DNA of 64,000 nucleotides. Source: JAEULH01 sp963789785. GTDB lineage: Bacteria > Pseudomonadota > Alphaproteobacteria > Rhodospirillales > Defluviicoccaceae. The position numbers and the translations under genes were made by a program. The notes below the pieces were generated by a model. It saw only the letters and a program-made list of their open reading frames with translations. It ran no database searches and was not told the DNA's origin. Positions 10,364-18,163 of the stretch are shown here, in pieces. Every line of letters begins with the position of its first letter. Position 1 is the stretch's first letter. The stretch is taken from positions 109,548-173,547 of the forward strand of contig CAWBNC010000031.1 in the NCBI GenBank assembly GCA_963789785.1. The letters run 5' to 3'.

Positions 10364-11748
10364 AAGCCGCCGCCGGTGTGAAAATCACCGCCGCCGCCGC
10401 CACCAGCCGCCGCCACCACGCCGCCGCCTCCGCCAGCACCGCCGCCGCCCCAGCCGCCGCCTGGAAACTGGGTCGGGCGGTGATGACGGCCGATCTCGCC
10501 CCAGAAGGTGTCGCGGCCGATGGCGCCGCTGAGCACCTGTCCCAGCATGGTGCCGAGCATCGCGCCGGCGGCGCTGTCGAAGGTGCCGCGGTTGTAACCG
10601 CGCCGGCGGTAGTCGCGTCGCAGCGCGCCGATCTCTTCCAGCTCGCGGCGCTGCTGTTCCTGCTGCGCCTTGGCCTGATCGAGCGCGGCCACGATCTTCT
10701 GCTCTTCGGCCTCGAGCGTTTCGAGGTCCTGGACGACCGCGTCGTCCTCGGCGGCGGCCGTGCGCCGGGCCTGATCGCGCAAGGCCCGCAGTTCCTGTCG
10801 GCGAAGGGCCTCGACGATGACCGCGGTCGCGGCACGGGTGGCGGGATCCTCGCCGGCCAGCAGGTGGGCGCGCCGCTCCTGGGCCTCGACGAGCGCTTTG
10901 CCCTTTGCCTCGATCCGGTCGTCGATCGTATCGACTTCAGCCTCGGCCTCCTCGAGGTCGGCGTGGCGCGCGGCCGCGTCGCCCTCGTCCAGCGCGGCCT
11001 TTTCCATCGCCGCGAGCTTCCCGGTTTCGATGTTGGCCTGGGCGTGTTGGCGCCCGGCATGGTCCTGAAGCCGGCGGGGGATCTCGTTGAGCATGGCGAA
11101 GCTGGCGCGCGCCTTGTCGTAGCCGGTGAACCGGGCGATCCAGCGATCGACCATGCGCGCAAGGAAGCCGGCGGAGTAGGCCGAGGTGCCATAGCCGCGC
11201 GCCCAGAGATACTGGAACAGCTCGTCCGCCTCGTAAGGTTTGCCCTTATCGCGCCGATCGGCTTCGGCCTGCCGGGTCTTGCTCTCGGCGGCGGCCGCGG
11301 TCTCTGCGGCCTTCCGCGCCGCCTCCTGTTGCGCGCGATACGGCTCGGTCGCCGCCAGACGTCGGCGCACGTCCTCGGCCGCCGCGTCGAAGGCCGCCTG
11401 GCGTTGGCCGACGAGATCGGTCGCCGTCGTCCGGTCCGCGCGAAGGGCCTGCACCTCGCGCTCGAGCGCGCCAACCTCCGCATCGATCTCGGCCGACCCT
11501 GCCTCCTGCCGTTGCTTCGCGGCACGGACATTCGCGTCCAGCGCCGCGAGGCTCCGGATCAGCGGATCTTCCTCAAGCAGCCCGAGGCGCACCTGCGCCA
11601 GCCTGCGGTAGGCCTCGCTCTCCTCCGTCCTGACCTGGAGCAGGCGCGCGCTCAGGTCGTTCATCTGCCCATGTAGCGCGTCGGTGCGCCGGTGGGCGTC
11701 CCCGAACGCGTCGTCCATCGGGTCGATCAGCTGCGAAGCGCTATACAT
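10360..11748 (-). CDS. Uncharacterised coiled-coil protein with glycine-rich C-terminus
   Basis: I do not recognise a named family for this 462-residue protein. It is mostly charged, alanine-rich helix with heptad character (about residues 20-150 and 230-370). A short aromatic block (FLARMVDRWIARFTGY, around residue 200) lies between the two helical regions. A small hydrophobic segment (AAGAMLGTMLGQVLSGAIG) comes before a very glycine-rich tail ending DFHTGGGF. Such tails are common in membrane-associated TPM- or SHOCT-like proteins, but no such domain is evident. I use the ATG at 11748; a TTG six bases upstream is also in frame. It is the last gene of a three-gene operon and begins seven bases after the stop of the DUF6384-like gene. 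Confidence 0.7.
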   Translation of the reverse strand: MYSASQLIDPMDDAFGDAHRRTDALHGQMNDLSARLLQVRTEESEAYRRLAQVRLGLLEEDPLIRSLAALDANVRAAKQRQEAGSAEIDAEVGALEREVQALRADRTTATDLVGQRQAAFDAAAEDVRRRLAATEPYRAQQEAARKAAETAAAAESKTRQAEADRRDKGKPYEADELFQYLWARGYGTSAYSAGFLARMVDRWIARFTGYDKARASFAMLNEIPRRLQDHAGRQHAQANIETGKLAAMEKAALDEGDAAARHADLEEAEAEVDTIDDRIEAKGKALVEAQERRAHLLAGEDPATRAATAVIVEALRRQELRALRDQARRTAAAEDDAVVQDLETLEAEEQKIVAALDQAKAQQEQQRRELEEIGALRRDYRRRGYNRGTFDSAAGAMLGTMLGQVLSGAIGRDTFWGEIGRHHRPTQFPGGGWGGGGAGGGGGVVAAAGGGGGGDFHTGGGF

Positions 11749-11754
11749 CGCCAA

Positions 11755-12723
11755 TTACCACTCGAGGATGACGCCGCCGGGCGTCGGAAAGTTGAACTTC
11801 GGCTCGAGGTGGCCGACCTGCTTCTCGCCGAAGCGATTGTTCTGGATGATCCCGTCGTCCTGCTTGTCCGCCTTGACGCGGTTGAAGGTCTGCTCATCGA
11901 CGCGCATCCCGAACACGCTCGCCCGCTCCGTCTTGTTGTCCTCCTCGCTGTGCACCACGAGTTCGACCGGGCGACCGTCCTGATCGACGGCTTCAACCAG
12001 GATGTAGTAGTTGCGCGCATTCGGATTGAGCCGCGGCACCCGCCATACCCCGCTCTGCTGGCCCGGCCGGACCAGGATCCGCAGGGTATAGCTCTGCTCG
12101 AGACGCTTGCGCAGATCGACCAGCGCGCCCAGCTTTTCGCGCGCCGCCGGCGCATCGTCGGCGGCCAGAGCGACATCGACCGCGGCGGCAAGATCGCGCG
12201 CCTTCTGCGTCGCAGCCGGCTCCTTGCTCAGCGCCACTACACGTTCGAGCTCGGTGCGCGTCTGCTGCGGGATGGTCTGGGCGAGCTCCCGCTGCTCCGC
12301 GGCAACGCGGCGCTCTTCGGGAAGCTTGACGCCGAAGTACCAACCGCCGGCCACAGCCGCGAGGAGGCCGACGGCAACGGCCGCGACCTTCATCAGCCGG
12401 TTGCGCCGCACCCAGAGCAGCGCCAGCGACCGCCTTATCCCGGCCGGCGGCGGCCGGTAGACGAACCGGTCCTCGCGGAGCGCCGCGACACCCTCGTCAA
12501 GGATTCGCTCGGGAACCTCGATCCCCTGAGCGGCGTAGAGCCGGCGCAGCCGCTCCTTCATCTCGGCATCGCGCACGTCGGATCCAAGCTCGCGTTCCAC
12601 CAGCACGTCGGCGTGGCGGAGGTTGTCGACAACGTCCATCGCCAGCATGACGTCGTCGAGCGGCGGGGCGGCCTGCCCGTTGCGCGGCTGGTCCTGCCCG
12701 GATGCGGCCCCGGATGCTGCCAT
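11755..12723 (-). CDS. DUF6384-like membrane protein
   Basis: The 322-residue protein has a soluble N-terminal part of about 110 residues with LDDVMLAMDVVDNLRHAD near the start and a segment resembling lines of DUF6384 proteins. A single transmembrane helix follows (LMKVAAVAVGLLAAVAGGWYF, about 110-130). After it comes an extracytoplasmic or cytoplasmic domain that is helical first and then beta-rich (NYYILVEAVDQDGRPVELVV). Nothing catalytic is visible. It lies between the TelA-like gene (11 bases upstream) and the Gly-rich coiled-coil gene (abutting), all on the minus strand and clearly one operon. The DUF6384 label is from memory of family pattern and is tentative. Confidence 0.65.
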   Translation of the reverse strand: MAASGAASGQDQPRNGQAAPPLDDVMLAMDVVDNLRHADVLVERELGSDVRDAEMKERLRRLYAAQGIEVPERILDEGVAALREDRFVYRPPPAGIRRSLALLWVRRNRLMKVAAVAVGLLAAVAGGWYFGVKLPEERRVAAEQRELAQTIPQQTRTELERVVALSKEPAATQKARDLAAAVDVALAADDAPAAREKLGALVDLRKRLEQSYTLRILVRPGQQSGVWRVPRLNPNARNYYILVEAVDQDGRPVELVVHSEEDNKTERASVFGMRVDEQTFNRVKADKQDDGIIQNNRFGEKQVGHLEPKFNFPTPGGVILEW

Positions 12724-12734
12724 CGTCGCGCCGC

Positions 12735-13919
12735 TCAGCTGCCGGCCGTCGCCAGTTCCGCGCTTCTCTGCGCCAGGCGGGCCATACGGCGTTTGCCGTC
12801 TTCGACGGCGCGGCCGATCTCCTGCGCATTCTGGGTGCTCAGCGTGCGCATCTCGTCGATGATCTCGGTAGACCGCTCCTGGTAGTTGACCACAGAATCG
12901 ACCAGCTTCTTCACCAACTCGGCGCGGATCGTCGGCCCGTAGCCGGCCTTGAGCGCCTCTTCCTGGATCTTGCCGCCGATCTCTGAAAGCGTATCCAGGC
13001 TTTGGCTGATCCCGTCCTTCATCGTGTTCAGCGTCTTCGTGCTCTCGTTCAGGCCGTGCAGGCCGGTGAACGAGGCGCTGAGCGCCGTCAGCACCAATTC
13101 GTTGGTGGAAAAGAAGCTCACCGACTGCTGATACACCCGCTCCTTGGCGCTCGTCGTCTGCATCAGCCGGGCCATGATCACCTCAGAGGTGTTGTAGCCT
13201 ACGGTCAGGTTGTCGCTAAGATCCTTGGCGATCTGGTAGCGGCGCTCCTCGTTCTGCAGCGCCCGCAGCTTCTCGTCGCGGGCAAGTTCGAGCCTGGCCC
13301 GCTCCGCCGGCTCGACCTGTCCCGCCTGCTCAACGACGCCCGACGCGGTATCGACCTCGGTGCGGGCCGCGCCGAGCTTCTTTTCCGCCTCCTTCAGAAC
13401 CTCGAAAGCCATGACTTCGGCTTCCTTCAGCGCACCGCGAAAATCGCGGTAGGCTTCGAGGATGAGGTGCTCGCGCTCGAACTGGTCCTTCGTCGCCGCC
13501 GCGACGCCGAGGTAGGTCTTCTTGATGCCGTCGAACCGGGTGGCGATGTCGCCGCGGGTCGCCTTCTGCCAGATGTTCGCCAGCCGCTCGAAGGTGTCGA
13601 TTTTGCCGTCCTCGACCTGATCGACCATCTGCTTGGCGTCGTCGCGAATGGAGTTGAACGATTTGGCAATGTCGTTGTAACGCTCGCCGACATCCATGGC
13701 GCTGATCTGTTCGCGCACGACCTCGTTGAACAGCGACATCTGGTCCAGGGTCCGCGCGATCAGGGCGATGCGTTCCTCGTCGAGATCGGAGATCTGGTTG
13801 AGCAGCGAAACGACGGGGGCCACCTCCTCGCGCTTGTCCGGGACAAGACCCAGATCGCGAAGCGTGCCCAATGCCTTGTCGAGATACTTCATCGGTTGGC
13901 TGACGGCGACCTCGCCCAT
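12735..13919 (-). CDS. TelA-like coiled-coil protein of unknown function
   Basis: This 394-residue soluble protein is almost entirely helical and starts MGEVAVSQPMKYLDKALG. The C-terminal half (NTSEVIMARLMQTTSAKE, then a long stretch rich in Ser/Thr) has the look of the TelA/KlaA toxic-anion-resistance fold, and similar proteins are often annotated only as cell surface protein. No signal peptide or membrane segment is seen, so it probably acts at the cytoplasmic side with the membrane protein encoded next. It is the first gene of the three-gene minus-strand operon and is divergent from sodC across a 260-bp gap. The TelA relation is inferred by eye and is weak; a profile search would settle it. 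Confidence 0.6.
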   Translation of the reverse strand: MGEVAVSQPMKYLDKALGTLRDLGLVPDKREEVAPVVSLLNQISDLDEERIALIARTLDQMSLFNEVVREQISAMDVGERYNDIAKSFNSIRDDAKQMVDQVEDGKIDTFERLANIWQKATRGDIATRFDGIKKTYLGVAAATKDQFEREHLILEAYRDFRGALKEAEVMAFEVLKEAEKKLGAARTEVDTASGVVEQAGQVEPAERARLELARDEKLRALQNEERRYQIAKDLSDNLTVGYNTSEVIMARLMQTTSAKERVYQQSVSFFSTNELVLTALSASFTGLHGLNESTKTLNTMKDGISQSLDTLSEIGGKIQEEALKAGYGPTIRAELVKKLVDSVVNYQERSTEIIDEMRTLSTQNAQEIGRAVEDGKRRMARLAQRSAELATAGS

Positions 13920-14179
13920 GGCTCAAATCCTTCCCGCTGAACAGGTTTTTAGGCCGACGCAAGCATCGGCCGCCTCCGCTACGCGCCGCAGGCTAGTAGA
14001 GATCACTTTGCCGGTGGAAGAAAGCACTCGTTCTTTCCGCCGTTCTCCGGCTGCGCGCCTTTGTCTGAAGGGCCGAGGGAACGGCGCGCGCCCACCATTG
14101 CCTTAGCGCAGGACTGGGCCTGTTCCAGGTGAGGCAGTAGTCTGATCCATCGGAGCAAACGATTAAGAGGGAGCGAGAG

Positions 14180-14689
14180 ATGTTCAAGATCGCAGCGGCC
14201 AGCCTGCTGGCCATCACCGCCATCGGCGGCGCTCAGGCCGCCGACATGGCCGGCGCAACCGCCAAGGCAGCGTTGCAGGGACCCGATGGCAAATCCGTCG
14301 GCCAGGCGACGCTCGAGTCCACGCCCCACGGTGTGCTCGTCCACGTCCGGGCCGAGGGCCTGTCGCCCGGTCCGCATGGCATTCATCTGCACGCCGTCGG
14401 CGCCTGCTCTCCGGACTTCAAGGCGGCCGGCGGCCACATCAAGACCTCCGGCAACGAGCACGGCCTGCGCAACCCCAAGGGTCCGGAAGCCGGCGACCTG
14501 CCGAACCTCTATGCCGGCGCCGATGGCCGGGCCGAGGCGGAATACTTCACCACCCTGGTGGACATGAAGACGGTGCTCGACAATGACGGCTCGGCAGTCG
14601 TGATCCACGCTCAGCCCGACGACCAGATGACCCAGCCCATCGGCGGCTCCGGCGATCGCGTGGCCTGCGGTGTCATCAATGCCTCCTAG
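14180..14689 (+). CDS. sodC: Periplasmic Cu/Zn superoxide dismutase
   Basis: The 169-residue protein has a Sec signal peptide (cleavage after GGAQA, residue 20) and the SodC beta-barrel motifs. Copper ligands are in IHLH and in VIHAQPDD; the bridging His is in GGHIK and a zinc His in NEHGL. The disulphide cysteines are in GAC and ACGVI. It dismutates superoxide in the periplasm. The residue that is normally the third zinc histidine, three before Asp in the G-D-L-P motif, is Glu here (GPEAGDLPN). A purine-rich Shine-Dalgarno (GGGAGCGAGAG) precedes the ATG. The gene stands alone, divergent from the coiled-coil operon. Confidence 0.93.
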   Translation: MFKIAAASLLAITAIGGAQAADMAGATAKAALQGPDGKSVGQATLESTPHGVLVHVRAEGLSPGPHGIHLHAVGACSPDFKAAGGHIKTSGNEHGLRNPKGPEAGDLPNLYAGADGRAEAEYFTTLVDMKTVLDNDGSAVVIHAQPDDQMTQPIGGSGDRVACGVINAS

Positions 14690-15087
14690 CCGCGGCAAGA
14701 CCATAGCGCTCGGAAAGCCGGCGGCGGCCTGCCCTCTGGGTTAGGCCGTCGTCGTACGCCGGACAAGCGGCTGCCGCCGATGACACCACAGGATGTGAGG
14801 CTGGCCTGTAGAGATACGACATTTTGTGCGCGGGACTCCGAATCGCTCATGCCGATTCGGCCGACGCGGCCTCCTCGCGAGTTGCCAGCGAGGACCGGAG
14901 GCTCTGCGACGGCACTTTGGCCCAGGCCGTAAGAATCCATTTTTGCAATGCCTTCTGGCGATATCTTCAGGCGACCGCATGGCCGGTCCGGAAATTCTGT
15001 ATTTCACGTCTGTTGGAGCGGCCATTATGCCGGAGACGAACGCGGGACCGGGGTCCGGCCCCAGGCCCGGAGGCAACAGGAAGTCGG
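14690..15087 (+). other. 398-bp intergenic region sodC-minC
   Basis: No ORF with convincing coding character is seen here. A short inverted repeat (CGAATCG, 7-base loop, CGATTCG) lies around 14840-14862 but lacks a following T-run, so it is not a clear terminator. The minC promoter must lie in this stretch; I could not pick a convincing -35/-10 pair. A Shine-Dalgarno (AGGAAG) lies just before the minC ATG at 15088. Confidence 0.5.
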
Positions 15088-15939
15088 ATGGATTTGGCAG
15101 CTGAGGCGCACCCTGCGGAGCAGAGCGAGAGACCGCCTTTTCAACTCCGCGGCGGCGCCTACACCATGATCGTGCTGAGGCTGATCGAGCCGAAGCACCC
15201 GGCATTCTACCAGATGCTGATGGCAAAGGTTGCCCAGGCGCCGGGTTTCTTCATCGACGCGCCGGTGGTCCTCGACCTGCAGGATCTTGCCGATGCGCCT
15301 CCCTTCAATATGGCCGAACTCCGCCGCCGTCTGCGCCAGCACCGGCTGATGGCGTTCGGCGTCCAGAACGCCACCGAGGAACAGAACCAGATCGCGATCA
15401 ACGCCGGCATGGTCGTTCTCCCGCCCGGCCGGCAGGCGCCGATCCGCGCGACACCTCGGCCGGCGCCGCCCGCCGAGGCATCCGGGCCGGCGACTGCCGG
15501 TACCGCTGATACGGGCACTCCCGAACCGGATGGCCATGCTGCGGCTCATCCTGCGACGGATCCCGGCGCGGAGGCCGCGCCGCTGGATCAGGAGCATACG
15601 GCCGAGCCGGCGGTGAGCCTTGTCGTTGCCCAGCCGGTCCGGTCGGGACGGCAGATCTACGCCCAGGGCGGCGACCTGATCGTTCTGGCGTCGATCAGCC
15701 CCGGCGCCGAGCTCATCGCCGACGGTCACATTCACGTCTATGGCTCCCTGCGCGGGCGGGCCCTGGCGGGCATCGCCGGCAATACCGAGGCGCGCATCTT
15801 CTGTCGCAGCCTGGAAGCCGAACTGGTCTCGATCGGCGGCTACTGGCGCGTCCGCGACGACATCCCGGAGGATCTGATCGGCAAGCCCGCGCAGATCCAC
15901 CTGGAGGGCGAGCACGTCGTCATCGAGTCCTTGACCTGA
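15088..15939 (+). CDS. minC: Septum site-determining protein MinC
   Basis: The 283-residue product has the two MinC domains: an N-terminal FtsZ-antagonising domain (about residues 17-110, with LQDLADAPPFNMAEL), a Pro/Ala-rich linker, and the C-terminal beta-helical domain (about 180-280). The latter carries the family hallmark VRSGRQIYAQGGDLIVL and the later motif HIHVYGSLRGRALAG. With MinD it blocks Z-ring assembly away from midcell. I start at the ATG at 15088, preceded by AGGAAG; the frame is open upstream to 14824 but that stretch is not MinC-like. It is the first gene of minCDE. Confidence 0.95.
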   Translation: MDLAAEAHPAEQSERPPFQLRGGAYTMIVLRLIEPKHPAFYQMLMAKVAQAPGFFIDAPVVLDLQDLADAPPFNMAELRRRLRQHRLMAFGVQNATEEQNQIAINAGMVVLPPGRQAPIRATPRPAPPAEASGPATAGTADTGTPEPDGHAAAHPATDPGAEAAPLDQEHTAEPAVSLVVAQPVRSGRQIYAQGGDLIVLASISPGAELIADGHIHVYGSLRGRALAGIAGNTEARIFCRSLEAELVSIGGYWRVRDDIPEDLIGKPAQIHLEGEHVVIESLT

Positions 15940-16006
15940 ACATCGAACAGCCGGTTCATCGATGCCTCTTCACTTCGCGCCCACTCACAAACCACCACTG
16001 ACCGTT

Positions 16007-16011
16007 GGAGG
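16007..16011 (+). promoter_or_regulatory. Shine-Dalgarno that fixes a TTG start for minD
   Basis: GGAGG at 16007-16011 lies five bases before the TTG at 16017. Starting there gives MSKVIVMTSGKGG, which lines up with the usual MinD start. The alternative in-frame TTG at 16005 overlaps this site and would add four residues. Confidence 0.75.
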
Positions 16012-16016
16012 AACAC

Positions 16017-16832
16017 TTGTCTAAAGTCATCGTCATGACATCGGGCAAGGGCGGGGTCGGCAAGACCACGTCTAGCGCAGCGTTTGCCGCGGGTCTCGCC
16101 CTCAGAGGCTACAGGACGGTCGTCATCGACTTCGACGTCGGCCTGCGCAACCTCGACCTGATCATGGGCTGCGAGCGCCGGGTCGTCTTCGACTTCATCA
16201 ACGTCATCAACGGCGACGCCCGACTCAATCAGGCCCTGATCAAGGACAAGCGGGTCGAGAACCTCGCCATCCTGCCGACCAGCCAGACCCGGGACAAGGA
16301 GGCGCTGACCCGCGAAGGCGTCGGCAAGGTCATCGACGAGCTGAGGGAGACGTTCGACTACATCATCTGCGACAGCCCCGCCGGCATCGAGCGCGGTGCG
16401 CTGATGGCGCTCTATTTCGCCGACGAGGCAGTCATCGTCACCAACCCCGAGATCTCAAGCGTCCGCGACAGCGACCGGATCCTGGGCGTTCTGCAAAGCA
16501 AGTCGCGCCGCGCCGAGGAAGGCCTCGATCCGGTGAAGGAGCACCTGCTTCTGACCCGCTACGACACCGCTCGGGTCGCCCGTGGCGAGATGCTCAAGGT
16601 CGAGGACGTGCTCGAGATCCTGGCCATCCCGCTGATCGGGATCATCCCCGAGAGCCAGACCGTGCTGAAGGCTTCCAATACCGGCACACCGGTCATCCTC
16701 GACGCCCAGTCGCCCGCGGCGGCCGGCTACAGCGAGGCGGTCGGCCGGTTTCTCGGCGAGACGATCGAGGTGCGCTTTCCCAAGCAGCAGCGTCGGGGCC
16801 TGTTCCAGCGTCTGCTCTGGAGGACCGCATGA
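16017..16832 (+). CDS. minD: Septum site-determining ATPase MinD
   Basis: The 271-residue protein is a ParA/MinD-type ATPase. Its deviant Walker A motif GKGGVGKTT sits at residues 10-18, and DFDVGLRNLD and the segment CDSPAGIERGA follow. The C-terminal amphipathic helix (QQRRGLFQRLLWR) is the membrane-targeting sequence. MinD binds the membrane when ATP-loaded, recruits MinC and is released by MinE. The start is TTG at 16017 with a GGAGG site. The gene overlaps minE by ATGA at 16829-16832, so the two are translationally coupled. Confidence 0.97.
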   Translation: MSKVIVMTSGKGGVGKTTSSAAFAAGLALRGYRTVVIDFDVGLRNLDLIMGCERRVVFDFINVINGDARLNQALIKDKRVENLAILPTSQTRDKEALTREGVGKVIDELRETFDYIICDSPAGIERGALMALYFADEAVIVTNPEISSVRDSDRILGVLQSKSRRAEEGLDPVKEHLLLTRYDTARVARGEMLKVEDVLEILAIPLIGIIPESQTVLKASNTGTPVILDAQSPAAAGYSEAVGRFLGETIEVRFPKQQRRGLFQRLLWRTA

Positions 16833-17119
16833 GCATCATGAATTACTTCCGCTCCCGGCCGAAGGCGTCAGCCGATCAGGCCAAGGAGCGGCTGCAGATC
16901 CTGCTCGCCCATGAGCGAGCCGGCTCGACCAGACCGGACTATCTCCCGCGCATGCAGGCCGAGCTCATGCAGGTGATCGCCCGGTACATCGACATCGACG
17001 AGGATATGATCTCGGTCGAGTTCGAGAACTCGGGAACCGTGTCCACGATCGAAGTCAACATCGAGCTGCCGACCGAGCTGGTCATGCAGGGATCGGCGGC
17101 GCTTGCCGTCGCCTCCTGA
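16829..17119 (+). CDS. minE: Cell division topological specificity factor MinE
   Basis: The 96-residue product begins MSIMNYFRSRPKASADQAKERLQ, with the short membrane-binding start and the anti-MinCD helix (KERLQILLAHERA). The C-terminal topological specificity domain has YIDIDEDMISVEFE. It stimulates MinD ATPase activity and drives pole-to-pole oscillation. The length is slightly above the E. coli protein (88). Its start overlaps the minD stop. Confidence 0.95.
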   Translation: MSIMNYFRSRPKASADQAKERLQILLAHERAGSTRPDYLPRMQAELMQVIARYIDIDEDMISVEFENSGTVSTIEVNIELPTELVMQGSAALAVAS

Positions 17120-17253
17120 AGGACGCGCAGCGGGAAGCTGGACGCAAACGGACGGCGGTTGCGACTCGGCAACGGCGCAACACAGGCGGCTGAGCGCGGC
17201 CCGCCCGCGGTAATGCGCTGCGGAACGAGGCGTTGCTGTATACTCGCAACGCC

Positions 17254-18149
17254 ATGCTGAAGCGCTTTGCCCGGTTCATTCCCGTGCTCGCGGCTGCCGT
17301 TGCGGTTGCGGTGGCGCTCGTGGTGCTGTCTCGGGTCATGGTGACCGTCGACGCCATCGCGCAGCCGGAGTACCGCTACGTCTATCTTGGCGGGGTGGTG
17401 CTTCTGCTCGGCGGCCTCGGCGTCTTCGCCTGGGTAAAGCTGCGCCCGAGGCGCGATGCCGCAGCGCCGCAGCAAATTCCGCACCACCGCCGCCTGTCGC
17501 CGGAGTCGCGGCTGGGCGAGCTCTATGCACGTCACCATCTCGACCGGAGCGGGCCCAGCGGCGCCGGCCCGGAGCAGGCAAGGGCGCGACCGCGGGAACC
17601 CGGCCGAATACGCATTGCCCTCGCCGGGGTGCGCGGGGTGGGCAAGAGCGCGCTCGCTGCGGCCCTGCGCATGGCGGCGACCAGCGACGGGTTCGACGCC
17701 CTTTCGGTCGATCTGGTCGAGCTTCCCTCCCTGGGCACCAATCTGGGGCATAATATTGAGAGCCTGACACTGGCGCTCTCGGCAGATCTGACTCTGTTCG
17801 TTGTCGATCAGGATCTCCGCGATTATGAGCAGGATGCGATCGCGGCGCTTGCTCACCGGCAGGCGAAATTTGTGGTTGTCATCAACAAGACCGATCTCAT
17901 GCGTCCCGCGGCGCTGGCCGAGACCAGGGCGGCGGTCGCCGCCAGGCTTGCAAGCGGGGCCATCGAGGCCGACATCCTCACCACGGCGGCCGCGCCCAGA
18001 TGCCGACGGTGCGCCTGGCCGAGGAAGGCGATGGCGAAGACGAGGACGTCGCTCGCCCACCGGAGGTAGCCGCCATCATCAGCTGTTTCGAGACACTCGC
18101 CGTCCGTCGCGGCCGCTCCGGCGTGCGCGTCGCGCCCGGCGCCGGTTGA
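17254..18149 (+). CDS. Membrane-anchored P-loop GTPase-like protein, frameshifted near 17995
   Basis: Two transmembrane helices at the N-terminus (PVLAAAVAVAVALVVL and YLGGVVLLLGGLGVFAWV) precede a GTPase-like domain. It has a P-loop GVRGVGKSAL (about residue 130) and NKTD (about 213). The G3 position is degenerate: ELPSLG instead of DxxG. The frame must drop one base near 17995 to join the last coding segment (MPTVRLAEEGDGEDEDVA to the stop at 18147-18149), giving about 297 residues. It lies downstream of minE with a 134-bp gap and 14 bases before a second GTPase gene, so it forms at least a pair. No named family is recognised; it is possibly a YcjX/YcjF-like partner system. The start is ATG 17254; a TTG at 17233 is also possible. 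Confidence 0.65.
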
Positions 18150-18163
18150 GGCTCGGCGCGGCC

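Noticed and set aside
10282..11676. 464-codon plus-strand ORF opposite the Gly-rich coiled-coil gene
   Set aside because: Both strands are open. The minus strand is preferred because it is collinear with two other minus-strand genes, has tight spacing and a plausible coiled-coil composition; some doubt remains.
14840..14862. Inverted repeat upstream of minC considered as a terminator or operator
   Set aside because: No T-run follows, and a 7-bp palindrome in GC-rich DNA is expected by chance.
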